The notes beneath the pieces are model-generated. The model ran no database searches, had not been told where the DNA came from, and saw only the letters and a program-made list of their open reading frames with translations. The translations under genes and the position numbers were made by a program. DNA of 64,000 nt from Limnoperna fortunei (Eukaryota > Mollusca > Bivalvia > Mytilida > Modiolidae): NCBI GenBank assembly GCA_944474755.1, contig OX104111.1:112536545-112600544 (forward strand), in the 5' to 3' direction. Shown piece by piece: positions 1 through 13,800 of the stretch (positions are counted from its first letter, which is position 1; each line of letters opens with the position of its first letter).

Positions 1-719
1 ATTTTCAATATGATCACATTGCTGCTAATCAAACCTCCTGCATGTTGACATACTGCATTTGATCTGACGAAACCCGTTAAGTTATCCTCTTCAGTGACGT
101 TGGGTACTATCCAATCAACTTGATCCCGACTTACTGAATAATTTAAATGTTTTTTTTTATTTCTCTTGATTTGTACTTTTCATTAATTAGTACCTTCAGC
201 TTTATTATCTACATCGTGCTGTTTACTTGAGAAAAAAGTTGATGATCTCTTACCGAAACGTTCTAAGTGCATTCTTGTTAAAGATGCGTAGACACTTAAG
301 TATTTACTTTAAAATATCATGGACTTAATGGCTAAATGACTTTCCTCATATCTGTAGATCTGGGCTGATCAATAAATGAAAACAATGTAAAAACGTGCCT
401 AAAAGATAAATGAATAATATAGAAAATTCTGTGTTTAATTAAAAACTGATTGATATAACAGGCAACATTCATATAATGTCACTCTATCTGTAAGTCTTAC
501 AACAAAACGGGAATAGTATATAATCCTAATCTGGCAAGAATGTCATTAATTTCTTCGAATTAGTTAAGAAAATATTATTGTTTTGATGTAGACACCTTTT
601 TACGTAGTGCTAGTTTTCTATCTTAACTATCCTTTCTTATATTCTAATATGGTGTTTGTTTCACACTTACTACATACTTATATCTCTTGTCTTTAGCGCT
701 ACTTGCACTTTCTTTGCAG
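1..719. other. AT-rich non-coding sequence
   Basis: No coding frame, RNA gene or repeat could be recognised here. The final part carries pyrimidine-rich tracts ending in AG at 696 and at 719 and may be the end of an intron of a gene that starts upstream of the window. Confidence 0.5.
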
Positions 720-938
720 ATAAATGAAGTGTATATAATTTCGACAAATGTCGAATCCACTCAAACGGCCCCGTTAAGTACCAAGCCGCCTAACAACGCT
801 GTAACACCACGGACGGAGCCACGTGACCAAAACGGAAGTGTTTCATCAGAAGATAAGAACAAGAAAGTAGCAAAAGCGTTGAAGCAGTGGATGCCTCATT
901 CTCACCCTGTGCGACCAATAAATACAAGCACGAAATAA
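720..938 (+). CDS. possible terminal coding exon of an upstream gene (partial)
   Basis: A pyrimidine tract ending in tctttgcag (AG at 718-719) is followed by an open frame of 72 codons ending in TAA at 936-938. The peptide is hydrophilic and rich in Thr, Pro, Asn and Lys, with no Cys and no membrane segment, like a disordered C-terminal tail. An AATAAA hexamer overlaps the stop codon, which fits the end of a transcript. There is no convincing ATG in frame, so it would have to be spliced to an upstream exon outside the window. An alternative acceptor lies at 695-696. The family is not recognised, and the frame could be open by chance. Confidence 0.35.
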   Translation: MNEVYIISTNVESTQTAPLSTKPPNNAVTPRTEPRDQNGSVSSEDKNKKVAKALKQWMPHSHPVRPINTSTK

Positions 939-1639
939 AGTTTAATTCAAAATAGACCAGTTTTGTGTGGTGCTGTTTATAAGCATGACTGTGATTTCCT
1001 TAACAAACTCATCTACATTATTTATTTTATACATTTCAAAAGGTGCAACAAAGATAATATATTAACTATTCTATTTGCAGCTAATTCTTCTAATTATATT
1101 CAGAAAAATAACATATAACATTGGGATAAAAGTTACTTAATTTAACTTGAAATTCAGATATCTAGTGCACTGTTACAATATTTGACCTAATATGCCATAT
1201 ATAACACTCATAACATCTTATTGCATACACATCAAAATATGTTTTCTACAAGTTTTATTAGTATTTTAAATTTTCAGTTGCTTTATTCATTGTGTAGTTA
1301 TTTATTTTGACAATACTGCAGTTTGTTTTAACTACTTTAGCAGTTTATTTTAACTAGTTTATTTATTTAATTTATATTTTTGAATAAATCTTAGAATAGG
1401 GTAGACCTGTAGCTGTGGTCCGTGTTAGAATAAGGTAAATCTGTCTCAATTACAGAATCTCTACGTGTCTGTTTGAATACTATTGTTTGTTTTTGGATTG
1501 TAACGATTTATGTGTATTGGATTGTGGCCATTTATGTTTATGCCTTGTAACTGTTTATTTTTGTGACTATTTATGTAAACAAGCAGAAAAATCATATTGT
1601 TAACTTTTATTAAATGAATCATTACAATGAAATAGAAGA
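939..1639. other. non-coding AT-rich spacer
   Basis: Nothing recognisable is seen; there are many stops in all frames. Confidence 0.5.
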
Positions 1640-1912
1640 CTTAATAGTTTGAAAGTAACAAAGCAAACGGCAACTTTGCTGCTAGTACACCAAAGAACAC
1701 CAAATACTAAACAAGGACAACGGAATATAGTATTGTATTTTTCCTTAATACGGTCATCGGTTTGCCCAAAGTTGAACAAGTACGGAAACTCCTGTCGCAA
1801 AAAGACATACAAAGTTTCAATTACGAGTGGAAGATTACACGGTACCTATATAAAACAACAACTTCAACATTGTGATAGAGCCTCGTCTTGATGAGAATAG
1901 AAATTCCTTCAC

Positions 1913-2330
1913 ATGAAATTTAGAAATAAATTAAGATTAGAAATATTCGTAATACAGAAATTGAAAGATCAGATCATCAAAATCACTGCAACCGTGTCTT
2001 ATGAATATACCTACACCATTGCCAAAATAATCGTCAACTACAAACAAGCATTGCAGGACCTAGACATTGAAACATACCTCAAGCAACCTGCTAAATGCAC
2101 TTGTTCTCATTCTCCTTTCATATACAATCCCTCTGGTCATGTCATTACTGGTGATATTAACATCATTGACCACGAGAATCTCAGAAACATTATTTCCCTT
2201 AGTTAAAATTCAGAGAACCTATCAAGTAAATTGAAGTTAAAATTTTCAAAACTATTATGGATGCAGTCGAAGATTATGCCAGAGAGTGAATTAAGAGAGA
2301 AGGGGAACAAGATCTCAACTAGATGGGTAA
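1913..2330 (+). pseudogene. decayed Penelope-like retroelement fragment (region before the reverse transcriptase)
   Basis: The frame ending at 2206 contains a Cys-rich block with the pattern CTCSHSPF followed by GHVITGDINII. After a frameshift the reading resumes with FREP at about 2212-2223 and MDAVEDYARE at about 2259-2288, interrupted by in-frame stops. From memory, this order (C-x-C..SPF..GH-I-TGD.., then YREP, then MD-VEDYAR) is the conserved stretch just before the reverse transcriptase in Penelope-like elements of invertebrates. At least three stops and one frameshift show that it is dead. The reverse transcriptase itself is not present downstream. The open stretch at about 1650-1890 may be a more decayed part of the same copy, but I could not match it. 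Confidence 0.6.
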
Positions 2331-2483
2331 GAACAAAACGGTCTTAAAAATTCTAATGAACATTTGGATAATTTAAAATAAAGATTGATATCTAAAATTT
2401 TATTTGTTAAAACTTTAAGTTATTTAACTCTTTATACCACCTTGCCTCATGACAGACTAAAATCCAATCTTGAAAAATCATAC

Positions 2484-3287
2484 TTGAAGCCACTCCACAT
2501 ATGCCTACAAATAATAAATCATACTTGAAGCCACTCCACATATGTCTAACTTGAAGCCACTCCACATATGTCTAACTTGAAGCCACTCCATATATACCTA
2601 ACTTGAAGCCACTCCACATATGCCTAACTTGAAGCCACTCCACATATGCCTAACTTAAAGCCACTCCACATATGCCTAACTTAAAGCCACTCCACATATG
2701 CCTAACTTAAAGCCACTCCACATATGCCTAACTTAAAGCCACTCCACATATGCCTAACTTAAAGCCACTCCACATATGCCTAACTTAAAGCCACTCCACA
2801 TATGCCTAACTTAAAGCCACTCCACATATGCCTAACTTAAAGCCACTCCACATATGCCTAACTTAAAGCCACTCCACATATGTCTAACTTAAAGCCACTC
2901 CACATATGTCTAACTTAAAGCCACTCCACATATGCCTAACTTAAAGCCACTCCACATATGCCTAACTTAAAGCCCCTCCACATATGCCTAACTTAAAGCC
3001 ACTCCACTTATGCCTACACTTAAAGCCACTCCACATATGCCTAACTTAAAGCCACTCCACATATGCCTAACTTAAAGCCACTCTACATATGCCTAACTTA
3101 AAGCCACTCCACATATGCCTAACTTAAAGCCACTCTACATATGCCTAACTTAAAGCCACTCCACATATGCCTAACTTAAAGCCACTCCACTTATGCCTAC
3201 ACTTAAAGCCACTCCACATATGCCTAACTTAAAGCCACTCCACATATGCCTAACTTGAAGCCACTCCACATATGCCTACAAATAATT
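2484..3287. repeat. 26-bp minisatellite, about 31 copies
   Basis: The period is 26 bp with the core gccactccacatatgcctaa. Interior units read cttaaagcc, while the first few units and the last unit read cttgaagcc. The sequence cctacaaataat, which is not part of the regular unit, sits at both ends of the array (about 2504 and 3275), so interior units appear to have expanded inside an older short duplication. A variant unit (cacttatgcctacactt) occurs twice, near 3005 and 3188, which marks a block duplication of about seven units. Confidence 0.95.
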
Positions 3288-3401
3288 AGATTTAGGTAAC
3301 AACAATATGTATTTTCTGTTAAGAACTAAAAGACAAATTATGCCAGGAGCAGTTTTATAGTATGCTAGATTTTCCTATCGACAACCTATTTGTAACTTTT
3401 A

Positions 3402-3781
3402 GCAATCTAATTAAAATTACATCTTTCACAAGCTCCCCACTTTTTGTTATTGTCGTTGTGAAGATCTAGCAACATCCTATTACAGGTCATCTCAGGTTGA
3501 ACTTCTGTTTTGACCAATCAAAAATTGTGTTCTTCAACCTTTAATTGTCATTATTCGGAATCTCTCTAGTATTGTACCTTTTTCATAAGTACACCCGAAG
3601 TTAAGATAATAACTTACATTTGACTGGTTCATTTTTCGGGGATACGCAAATTTTTCATTGGATAATATTTATATCAAAAGTTCAATTTGAGATGACCTGT
3701 AATGGGATGTTGTTAGATCTTCACAACGACAATAACAAAAATGGGGGAGCTAGTGAAAGATTTAATTTTAATTAGATTGAA
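3402..3781. mobile_element. long inverted-repeat (foldback or MITE-like) element
   Basis: Left arm about 3402-3525 and right arm about 3648-3781 are imperfect reverse complements. Shared blocks in order include gcaatctaattaaaatta, tgttattgtcgttgtgaaga, attacaggtcatctca, ttgaactt and a ccaat-aaaaatt block. About 120 bp lie between the arms. No coding capacity and no clear target duplication were found. A large hairpin of this kind is typical of non-autonomous DNA transposons, but other origins of a palindrome are possible. Confidence 0.7.
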
Positions 3782-3899
3782 CTTTCAGAAGATGTGTTTT
3801 TCAGCAGGTAATCGGAATGTGAATGTACAAACTGGGCCTCAAACCTTGCCGATGTTTTTAGGTTTTCTTATGAAACTGAATGTCTCCAGTGTTGTAGTG

Positions 3900-4300
3900 G
3901 CTTCCGTTAATATATCCTTCAGAACTGAAAGTTAAAGAAGCAACAGAAACAGCTTCATCTATATTATTTTTAGACTTACACCTTGAATAGTACAACAATG
4001 GTCATCTCGGCACAACAATTTACGACAAACGATTTTAATTTAAAAAAAATAATAATAAATTTATCCAGCAATATTACAGATTCTACACGGTGTCAATATT
4101 TTGCATTTGATCAGGTAAGCAAGAGCTTGCAATGAGTATACTGATTTTTGCAAACGTTGGTTTTTGGGTCTCAAGTGTGGGGGTTTCTTGAGGATGATTG
4201 TGGATAGTCTTTTTTATTGACAGTTCCTTGGTGTTCGGTATTTTTTTTTACCATCATACTATAGATTCTCCATTGTGAAATATAAACGTCCGAAACAAAA
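3900..4300 (+). repeat. dispersed repeat A, copy 1
   Basis: This stretch is homologous to 54472-55180. Shared blocks include atatccttcagaac, ttatttttagacttacacc, aatttacgacaaacga, tttttgcaaacgt, then gtttcttg and ggtattttgtt-like segments and actatagat. The two copies differ by indels, and copy 2 holds about 350 bp more internally. It begins about 120 bp after the inverted-repeat element. It is probably an old non-autonomous transposable element; no coding sequence is seen. Confidence 0.6.
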
Positions 4301-5878
4301 ACGTTTAACAGAAAGGTTGATTTGTTACTATGACAACGTTCTTTTTTCAGGCGTTTTGATTCAGCGACTCAACCGATGAGTGCGCGTAATATCATCTGTT
4401 TTAGAAATCGGCCATTTACAGAAGAATTCTCATTTTGTCTTGGTATAGAGAATATATATAGCCGGCATTTCTTGACTCTTCGATGTTTCTAACATTATCT
4501 TTTTCCCAAACAATATGTCCAAATATTCCTGTAACTTGGTAAAATTGAAGTCTGCAAAGGTTATTAAAGACTATACATTTCGTCTGTCTTAGACAAAAAC
4601 AAGACAATCAATAGGAATTCGTTTCTTTGGTGTAAAAATACCTTATAGATGGTTACTGTGCAGATTTTAAGTATAGAATGTACTTAACAATGACTTCACA
4701 ATTCGTAAAAATTGGATCTGCTGTGGCAAATGCTTCATTTTGATTGAGCAACACTTTCAATTTCTTCATCTCTAAAATTAGAATGCTATTATAGCGATTT
4801 TAACTTTTCAGTATTTAAATGATGGAAATCCTTTAAAAATTCGTGTCATTCTTTGTAGTTCTGAAATTTAATATAATGTTTCTAAAAATACCGGAAGTGA
4901 AATAAATGAATTTCAAATATGACGTCACTAAAACGCTTTCAATCCACACCGGGTGTAAAACGAGTGTATATTCCTAACGAACGTTATAAACGATCCACAC
5001 TCTTTATGCCGACGTCAGAGTAACATTTTTCAGCCTTATTAACGACGTCACAATCAAATTAGTCTCCTTAATGGCCGACATGTGGCTCCAAATCTGTACG
5101 TTGTTACAAAAAGTTAAATATTTATGTCATTAGAAGCGAAATACTTCATCGGGGCAAGACTATATACTGAACGGTTGAAATGAAATATTTGGTATTAAGG
5201 ACCAACAGGTGGTAAAATCAGTATATATTTGTTCCCCAATGAATTATTTCATATGTACATTTTAGCGTACAAATGCGCCATTTTAATCTACAGCACAGAG
5301 AAGACATCTAGTTTCCATATATAACTTTAATAGTTGACGTAAAATACCAAGAATTCTTTGCTTGGTTCTTATTAATCTAACCATATATGGTTTCTTTTTA
5401 ACTGGAAGTTACTTTTGAAAACCGAAAGCTTTTGTCACAAAATGTTACCATATGTTGTCAAAAAATATAAAGTATCAAAAAGTCACTTCCGGTTTGGCAG
5501 AATAAGACAATGAAAATTATTTAAGTGTCATATTTCATGATGAAGTATTTTCCATAAGAGATGCTCCTTAAGAATTCGTCAAATATTTTCTGGCACGAGC
5601 AGAGTAAAACGTGTTTCTTAACAGGCTATTAATTTGTTCAGGATTCAAATTTTAGTCCATCACTTACGTCTTGGAGAATCATTGGCCGATTGGTCTAGAA
5701 AGCCTTTTACAGGACTTTTCTAACGGCCTTGCCTGAAGATGACCAATTGGGACGACTCTTTTTAGTTTTTAAAACAATTAACTGTTTCGTAGAGTTAAAA
5801 GGACAGAAAATGTACATGTATATGCATTTCTAATGGTTTTATCACAACATTTCTCAAGTCCACAAAATTACCCACTTT
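4301..5878. other. non-coding spacer
   Basis: AT-rich sequence without a convincing gene. Several tgacgtca-type octamers occur (for example near 4920 and 5045), but no structure could be assigned. Confidence 0.4.
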
Positions 5879-6950
5879 TGGTCTAATAACTCCACAAACA
5901 TAATCCGCCATTGGTCTCATAAGTCCACAAACATAATCCGCCATTGGTCTCATAAGTCCACAAACATAATCCGCCATTGGTCTCATAAGTCCACAAACAT
6001 AATCCGCCATTGGTCTCACACGTCTACAAACATATCAACCATTGGTCTCATAAGTCCACAAACATTATCCACCATTGGTCTCCTAAGTCTACAAACATTA
6101 TCCACCATTGGTGTCATAAGTCCACAAACATAATCCGCCATTGGTCTCATAAGTCCACAAACATTATCCACCATTGGTCTCATAAGTCTACAAACATTAT
6201 CCACCATTGGTGTCATAAGTCCACAAACATAATCCGCCATTGGTCTCATAAGTCCACAAACATTATCCACCATTGGTCTCATAAGTCTACAAACATAATC
6301 CGCCATTGGTCTAATAACTCCACAAACATAATCCGCCATTGGTCTCATAAGTCCACAAACATAATCCGCCATTGGTCTCATAAGTCCACAAACATTATCC
6401 ACCATTGGTCTCATAAGTCTACAAACATTATCCACCATTGGTGTCATAAGTCCACAAACATAATCCGCCATTGGTCTCATAAGTCCACAAACATTATCCA
6501 CCATTGGTCTCATAAGTCTACAAACATTATCCACCATTGGTCTCATAAGTCTACAAACATAATCCGCCATTGGTCTCATAAGTCCACAAACATAATCCAC
6601 CATTGGTGTCATAAGTCTACAAACATAATCCGCCATTGGTGTCATAAGTCCACAAACATAATCCGCCATTGGTGTCATAAGTCCACAAACATAATCCACC
6701 ATTGGTCTCATAAGTCCACAAAATCATCCACCATTGGTCTCATAAGTCCACAAACATAATCCGCCATTGGTCTCATAAGTCCACAAACATAATCCGCCAT
6801 TGGTCTCATAAGTCCACAAACATAATCCGCCATTGGTCTCATAAGTCCACAAACATTATCCACCATTGGTCTCATAAGTCTTCAAATATCATCCACCATT
6901 GGTCTCATAAGTCTACAAACATTATCCACCATTGGTCTCATAAGTCCGAC
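5879..6950. repeat. 33-bp minisatellite, about 32 copies
   Basis: The period is 33 bp with the core ccattggtctcataagt. Variants (cataatccgcc versus cattatccacc, ggtctc versus ggtgtc, gtcca versus gtcta) run in a repeating three-unit order of about 99 bp, seen near 6105-6240 and again near 6435-6540. Because 33 is a multiple of three, both strands show long open frames of 11-residue repeats; I do not regard these as genes. Confidence 0.95.
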
Positions 6951-7894
6951 GTAGTCAGAAAAATGTTACACGGGATAAGTCCAAAACCTATTGTGGTTGA
7001 TTCTTGACATTATTCATTACAATTATTTGTAGCGTACTCTTTTTTCACATGTCGTTTTTGAAAAATAGTGAAAAGGCTTATAATTAGAAGGGAGACATTA
7101 AGTTCTTTCTATTACTTTAGTTTTGAACCTAAATGCCACTAAGAGATGTGCATCATAATGCATAAATAATTTGAGACGTAAAGGAATTCACATCGGAAGT
7201 AGAAAAATTAGTGCTGAGTATAAGCACAGACGTCATTATATAAAGATACAAATGTATAAAAAAGATTTTATTTTTACTCCGTGAAAATTAACTAGATAGG
7301 ATAGTAAACACAAATAAATTATATAAAGTATGTAGATTTGTCAGCAATACACGTTTGGGTCTATTTATATACATGTATATATACTAAAACATTTTTATTC
7401 TCTGTTTTCATTTTTTTAAATATTTTAGCGTTGTTTTAATTATTCAAATGAAATTTGTGAACTAAAAAATTTAAGAAAAACCTCACGATACAGCGTAAAT
7501 TTAAATATAAAAATAAATCAACACCACCATAATATTCAATCTAACTTTTTAACATAAATTATGCTAAAGAATTAAATGTAGATTTAGTGTACTATGACCT
7601 CAACAGTTTTAATGATTTTTATTCATAAAAATATAACAGAAAGAGTCAATATTCAAAAAGTGCATAACAAACTTTATTGACATTTTTACATTAGGTTTGT
7701 TATATTTGCCTTGAAAAGCAACATAACACCGATATATTTTTAATAAACCAAAGTTCAAAAGGCTTCATTGATAAATGTTAATTGTGCAAGATTTGTAATA
7801 CTAAAGATAAAAACCTCAATCCACAGCGATAAGTCTATGTAAACCTTAGTACTACTGAGTACAATTAAATACGCACTTACAAATTATATCTTAA
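6951..7894. other. AT-rich non-coding spacer
   Basis: Nothing recognisable is seen between the 33-bp and 36-bp arrays. Confidence 0.5.
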
Positions 7895-10800
7895 ATGGCC
7901 ATGGAATGGTCAATGAGACTGTTCCCGTAAATAGCCGTAGAACGATCGCACAGACTGTCCCCGTTACAAGCCACTGACCGAATAAGGTTGAGACTGTTCC
8001 CATAAATAGCCATGCAATATCCACAAAAACTGTTCCGATAAAAAGCCATGCAACATCCACAAAAACTGTTTCCATAAATAGCCATGCAATCTCCACAAAA
8101 ACTGTTCCCATAAATAGCCATTTATATCCACAAAAACTGTTCCCATAAAAAGCCATGCAATATCCACAGAGACTGTTCTCATAAATAGCTATGGAATATC
8201 CACAGAGACTGTTCCCATAAATAGCCATGAAATATCCACAAAAACTGTTCCCATAAATAGCCATTTATATCCACAAAAACTGTTCCCATAAAAAGCCATG
8301 GAATATCCACAGAGACTGTTGCCATAACTAACCACGCAATATCCACGGAGACTGTTCCCAAAAATAGCCATGCAATATTCACAGAGACTGTTCCCATAAA
8401 TAGCCATGAAATATCCACAAAAACTGTTTCCATCAATAGCAATGAAATATACACAAAAACTGTTTCCATAATAGCCATGCAATATCCACAGAGACTGTTC
8501 CCATAAATAGCCATGCAATATTCACAGAGACTGTTCCAATAAATAGCCATGAAATATCCACAAAAACTGTTCCCATAAATAGCCATGAAATATCCACAAA
8601 AGCTGTTTTCATAAATAGCCATGCAATATCCACAGAGACTGTTCCCATAAATACATTTTGTCATAGAATGTCCACAGAGACTGTTCCTATAAATAGTCAT
8701 GCAATGTCCACAAAACACTGTTCCCATAAAACTGTTCCCATAAATAGTCATGCAATATCCACAAAAACTGTTCCCATAAATAGCCATGCAATATCCACAG
8801 AGACTGTTCCCATAAATAGCCATGCAATATCCACAAAAACTGTTCCCATAAAAAGCCATGCAATATCCACAAAAACTGTTCCCATAAATAGCAATGAAAT
8901 ATCCAAAAAAACTGTTCCCATAAATAGCCATTCAATATCCACAGAGACTGTTCCCATAAATAGCCATGCAATATTCACAGAGACTGTTCCCATAAATAGC
9001 CATGCAATATCCAGAAAACTGTTCCCATAAATAGCCATGCAATACCCACAAAGACTGTTTCCATAAATATCTATGGAATATCCACAGAGACTGTTCCCAT
9101 AAATAGCCATGCAATGCCCACAAAAACTATTCCCATAAATAGCCATGCAATGTCCACAAAAACTGTTCCCATAAATAGCTATGAAATATCCACAAAAGCT
9201 GTTTCCATAAATAGCCATGCAATATCCACAGAGACTGTTCCCATAAATACATTTTGTCATGGAATGTCCACAGAGACTGTTCCCATAAATAGTCATGCAA
9301 TGTCCACAAAACACTGTTCCCATCAATAGCCATGCAATGTCCACAAAAACTGTTCCCATAAATAGCCATGCAATATCCACAGAGACTGTTCCAATAAATA
9401 GCCATGCAATATCCACAGAGACTGTTCCCATAAGTGGCCATGCAATATTCACAGAGACTGTTCCCATAAATAGCCATGCAATATCCACAGAGACTGTTCC
9501 CATAAATAGCTATGGAATTTCCACATAGACCGTTCCCATGAATAGCCATGCAATATTCACAGAGACTGTTCCCATAAATAGCCATGCAATATCCACAGAG
9601 ACCGTTCCCATAAATAGCCATGCAATATCCACAGAGACTGTTCCCATAAATAGCCATGCAATATCCACAGAGACTGTTCCCATAAATAGCTATGGAATTT
9701 CCACATAGACTGTTCCCATAAATAGCCATGCAATATTCACAGAGACTGTTCCCATAAATAGCCATGCAATATCCACAGAGACTGTTCCCATAAATAGCCA
9801 TGCAATATCCACAGAGACTGTTCCCATAAATAGCTATGGAATTTCCACATAGACTGTTCCCATAAATAGCCATGCAATATTCACAGAGACTGTTCCCATA
9901 AATAGCCATGCAATATCCACAGAAACCGTTCCCATAAATAGCCATGCAATATCCACAGAGACTGTTCCCATAATAGCCATGCAATATTCACAGAGACTGT
10001 TCCCATCAATAGTCATGCAATATTCACCGAGACTGTTATCATAAATAGCCATGCAATATCCACAAAAACTGTTACCATAAATAGCCATGCAATATCCACA
10101 GAGACTGTTACCATAAATAGCCATGCAATATCCACAGAGACTGTTCCCATAAATAGCCATGCAATATTCACAAAAACTGTTCCCATAAATAGCCATGAAA
10201 TATCCACAAAAATGTTCCCATAATAGCCATGCAATATCCACGCAATATTAACAGAGACTGTTCCCATAAATAGCCATGCAATATCCACAAAACTGTTCCC
10301 ATAAATAGCCATGTAATACCCACAAAGACTGTTTCCATCAATAGCTATGGAATATCCACAGAGACTGTTCCCATAAATAGCCATGCAATGTCCACAAAAA
10401 CTCCCATAAATAGCCATGCAATGTCCACAAAAACTGTTCCCATAAATAGCCATGAAATATCCACAAAAGCTGTTTCCATAAATAGCCATGCAATATCCAC
10501 AGAGACTGTTCCCATAAATACATTTTGTCATGGAATGTCCACAGAGACTGTTCCCATAAATAGTCATGCAATGTCCACAAAACACTGTTCCCATAAATAG
10601 CCATGCAATGTCCACAAAAACTGTTCCCATAAATAGCCATGCAATATCCACAGAGACTGTTCCCATAAATAGCCATGCAATATCCACAGAGACTGTTCCC
10701 ATAAATAGCCATGCAATATTCACAGAGACTGTTCCCATAAATAGCCATGCAATATCCACAGAGACTGTTCCCATAAATAGCTATGGAATTTCCACATAGA

Positions 10801-13800
10801 CTGTTCCCATAAATAGCCATGCAATATTCACAGAGACTGTTCCCATAAATAGCCATGCAATATCCACAGAGACCGTTCCCATAAATAGCCATGCCATATC
10901 TAAAGAGACTGTTCCCATTTATAGCCATGCAATATTCACAGAGACTGTTCCCATAAATAGCCATGCAATATCCACAGAGACTGTTCCCTTAAATATCCAT
11001 GCAATATCCACAGAGACTGTTCCCATAAATAGCCATGCAATATCCACAAATATTGTTCGCATAAATAGCCATGCAATATCCACAGAGACTGTTCTCATAA
11101 ATAGCTATGGAATATCCACAGAGACTGTTCCCATAAATAGCCATTCAATGTCCACAAAAACTATTCCCATAAATAGCCATGCAATGTCCACAAAAACTGT
11201 TCCCATAAATAGCCATGAAATATCCACAAAAACTGTTTCCAAAAATAGCCATGCATTATCCACAGAGACTGTTCCCATCAATAGCCATGCAATATCCACA
11301 AAACTGTTCCCATAAATAGCCATGCAATATCCACACAGACTGTTCCCATAAATAGACATGCAATATTCACAGAGACTGTTCCCATAAATAGCTATGCAAT
11401 ATCCACAAAAACTGTTCCCATAAAAAGCCATGCAATATCCACAAAAACTGTTCCCATAAATAGCCATGAAATATCCACAAAAACTGTTCCCATAAATAGC
11501 CATTCAATATCCACAGAGACTGTTCCCATAATAGCCATGCAATATTCACAGAGAGAGACTGTTCCCATAAATAGCCATGCAATATTCATAGAGACTGTTA
11601 TCATAAATAGCCATGCAATATCCACAAAAACTGTTCCCATAAATAGCCATGCAATATCCACAGAGACTGTTCCAATAAATAGCCATGCAATATCCACAGA
11701 GACTGTTCCCATAAATAGCCATGCAATATCCAAAAAAACTGTTCCCATAAATAGCCATGAAATATCCACAAAAATGTTCCCATAATAGCCATGCAATATC
11801 GACAGAGACTGTTCCCATAAATAGCCATGCAATATTCACAGAGACTGTTCCCATAAATAGCTATGGAATATCCACAGAGACTGTTCCCATAAATAGCCAT
11901 GCAATGTCCACAAAAACTATTCCCATAAATAGCCATGCAATGTCCACAAAAACTGTTCCCATAAATAGCCATGAAATATCCACAAAAGCTGTTTCCATAA
12001 ATAGCCATGCAATATCGACAAAAATGTTCCCATAATAGCCATGCAATATCGACAGAGACTGTTCCCATAAATAGCCATGCAATATTCACAGAAACTGTTC
12101 CCATAAATAGCCATGCAATATTCACAAAAACTGTTCCCATAAATAGCGATGCAATACCCACAAAGACTGTTCCCATAAATAGCTATGGAATATCCACAGA
12201 GACTGTTCCCATAAATAGCCATGCAATGTCCACAAAAACTGTTCCCATAAATAGCCATGCAATATCCACAGAGACTGTTCCCATAAATAGCCATGCAATA
12301 TTCACAGTGACTGTTATCATAAATAGCCATGCAATGTCCACAAAAACTGTTCCCATAAATAACCATGCAATATCCACAGAGACTGTTACCATAAATAGCC
12401 ATGCAATATCCACAGAGACTGTTCCCATAAATAGCCATGCAATATCCACAAAAACTGTTCCCATAAATAGCCATGAAATATCCACAAAAATGTTCCCATA
12501 ATAGCCATGCAATATCCACAAAAACTGTTCCCATAAAAAGCCATGCAATATCCACAAAAACTGTTCCCATAAATAGCCATGAAATATCCACAAAAACTGT
12601 TCCCATAAATAGCCATTCAATATCCACAGAGACTGTTCCCATAATAGCCATGCAATATTCACAGAGACTGTTCCCATCAATAGTCATGCAATATTCACCG
12701 AGACTGTTATCATAAATAGCCATGCAATATCCACAAAAACTGTTACCATAAATAGCCATGCAATATCCACAGAGACTGTTACCATAAATAGCCATGCAAT
12801 ATCCACAGAGACTGTTCCCATAAATAGCCATGCAATATTCACAAAAACTGTTCCCATAAATAGCCATGAAATATCCACAAAAATGTTCCCATAATAGCCA
12901 TGCAATATCCACGCAATATTAACAGAGACTGTTCCCATAAATAGCCATGCAATATCCACAAAACTGTTCCCATAAATAGCCATGTAATACCCACAAAGAC
13001 TGTTTCCATCAATAGCTATGGAATATCCACAGAGACTGTTCCCATAAATAGCCATGCAATGTCCACAAAAACTCCCATAAATAGCCATGCAATGTCCACA
13101 AAAACTGTTCCCATAAATAGCCATGAAATATCCACAAAAGCTGTTTCCATAAATAGCCATGCAATATCCACAGAGACTGTTCCCATAAATACATTTTGTC
13201 ATGGAATGTCCACAGAGACTGTTCCCATAAATAGTCATGCAATGTCCACAAAACACTGTTCCCATAAATAGCCATGCAATGTCCACAAAAACTGTTCCCA
13301 TAAATAGCCATGCAATATCCACAGAGACTGTTCCCATAAATAGCCATGCAATATCCACAGAGACTGTTCCCATAAGTGGCCATGCAATATTCACAGAGAC
13401 TGTTCCCATAAATAGCCATGCAATATCCACAGAGACTGTTCCCATAAATAGCCATTCAATATCCACAGAGACTGTTCCCATAAATAGCCATGCAATATTC
13501 ACAGAGACTGTTCCCATAAATAGCCATGCAATATCCACAGAGACCGTTCCCATAAATAGCCATGCCATATCTAAAGAGACTGTTCCCATTTATAGCCATG
13601 CAATATTCACAGAGACTGTTCCCATAAATAGCCATGCAATATCCACAGAGACTGTTCCCTTAAATATCCATGCAATATCCACAGAGACTGTTCCCATAAA
13701 TAGCCATGCAATATCCACAAATATTGTTCGCATAAATAGCCATGCAATATCCACAGAGACTGTTCTCATAAATAGCTATGGAATATCCACAGAGACTGTT

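Noticed and set aside
5795..6759. Overlapping 230-250-codon frames with 11-residue repeats
   Set aside because: Produced by the 33-bp array; open on both strands for the same reason.
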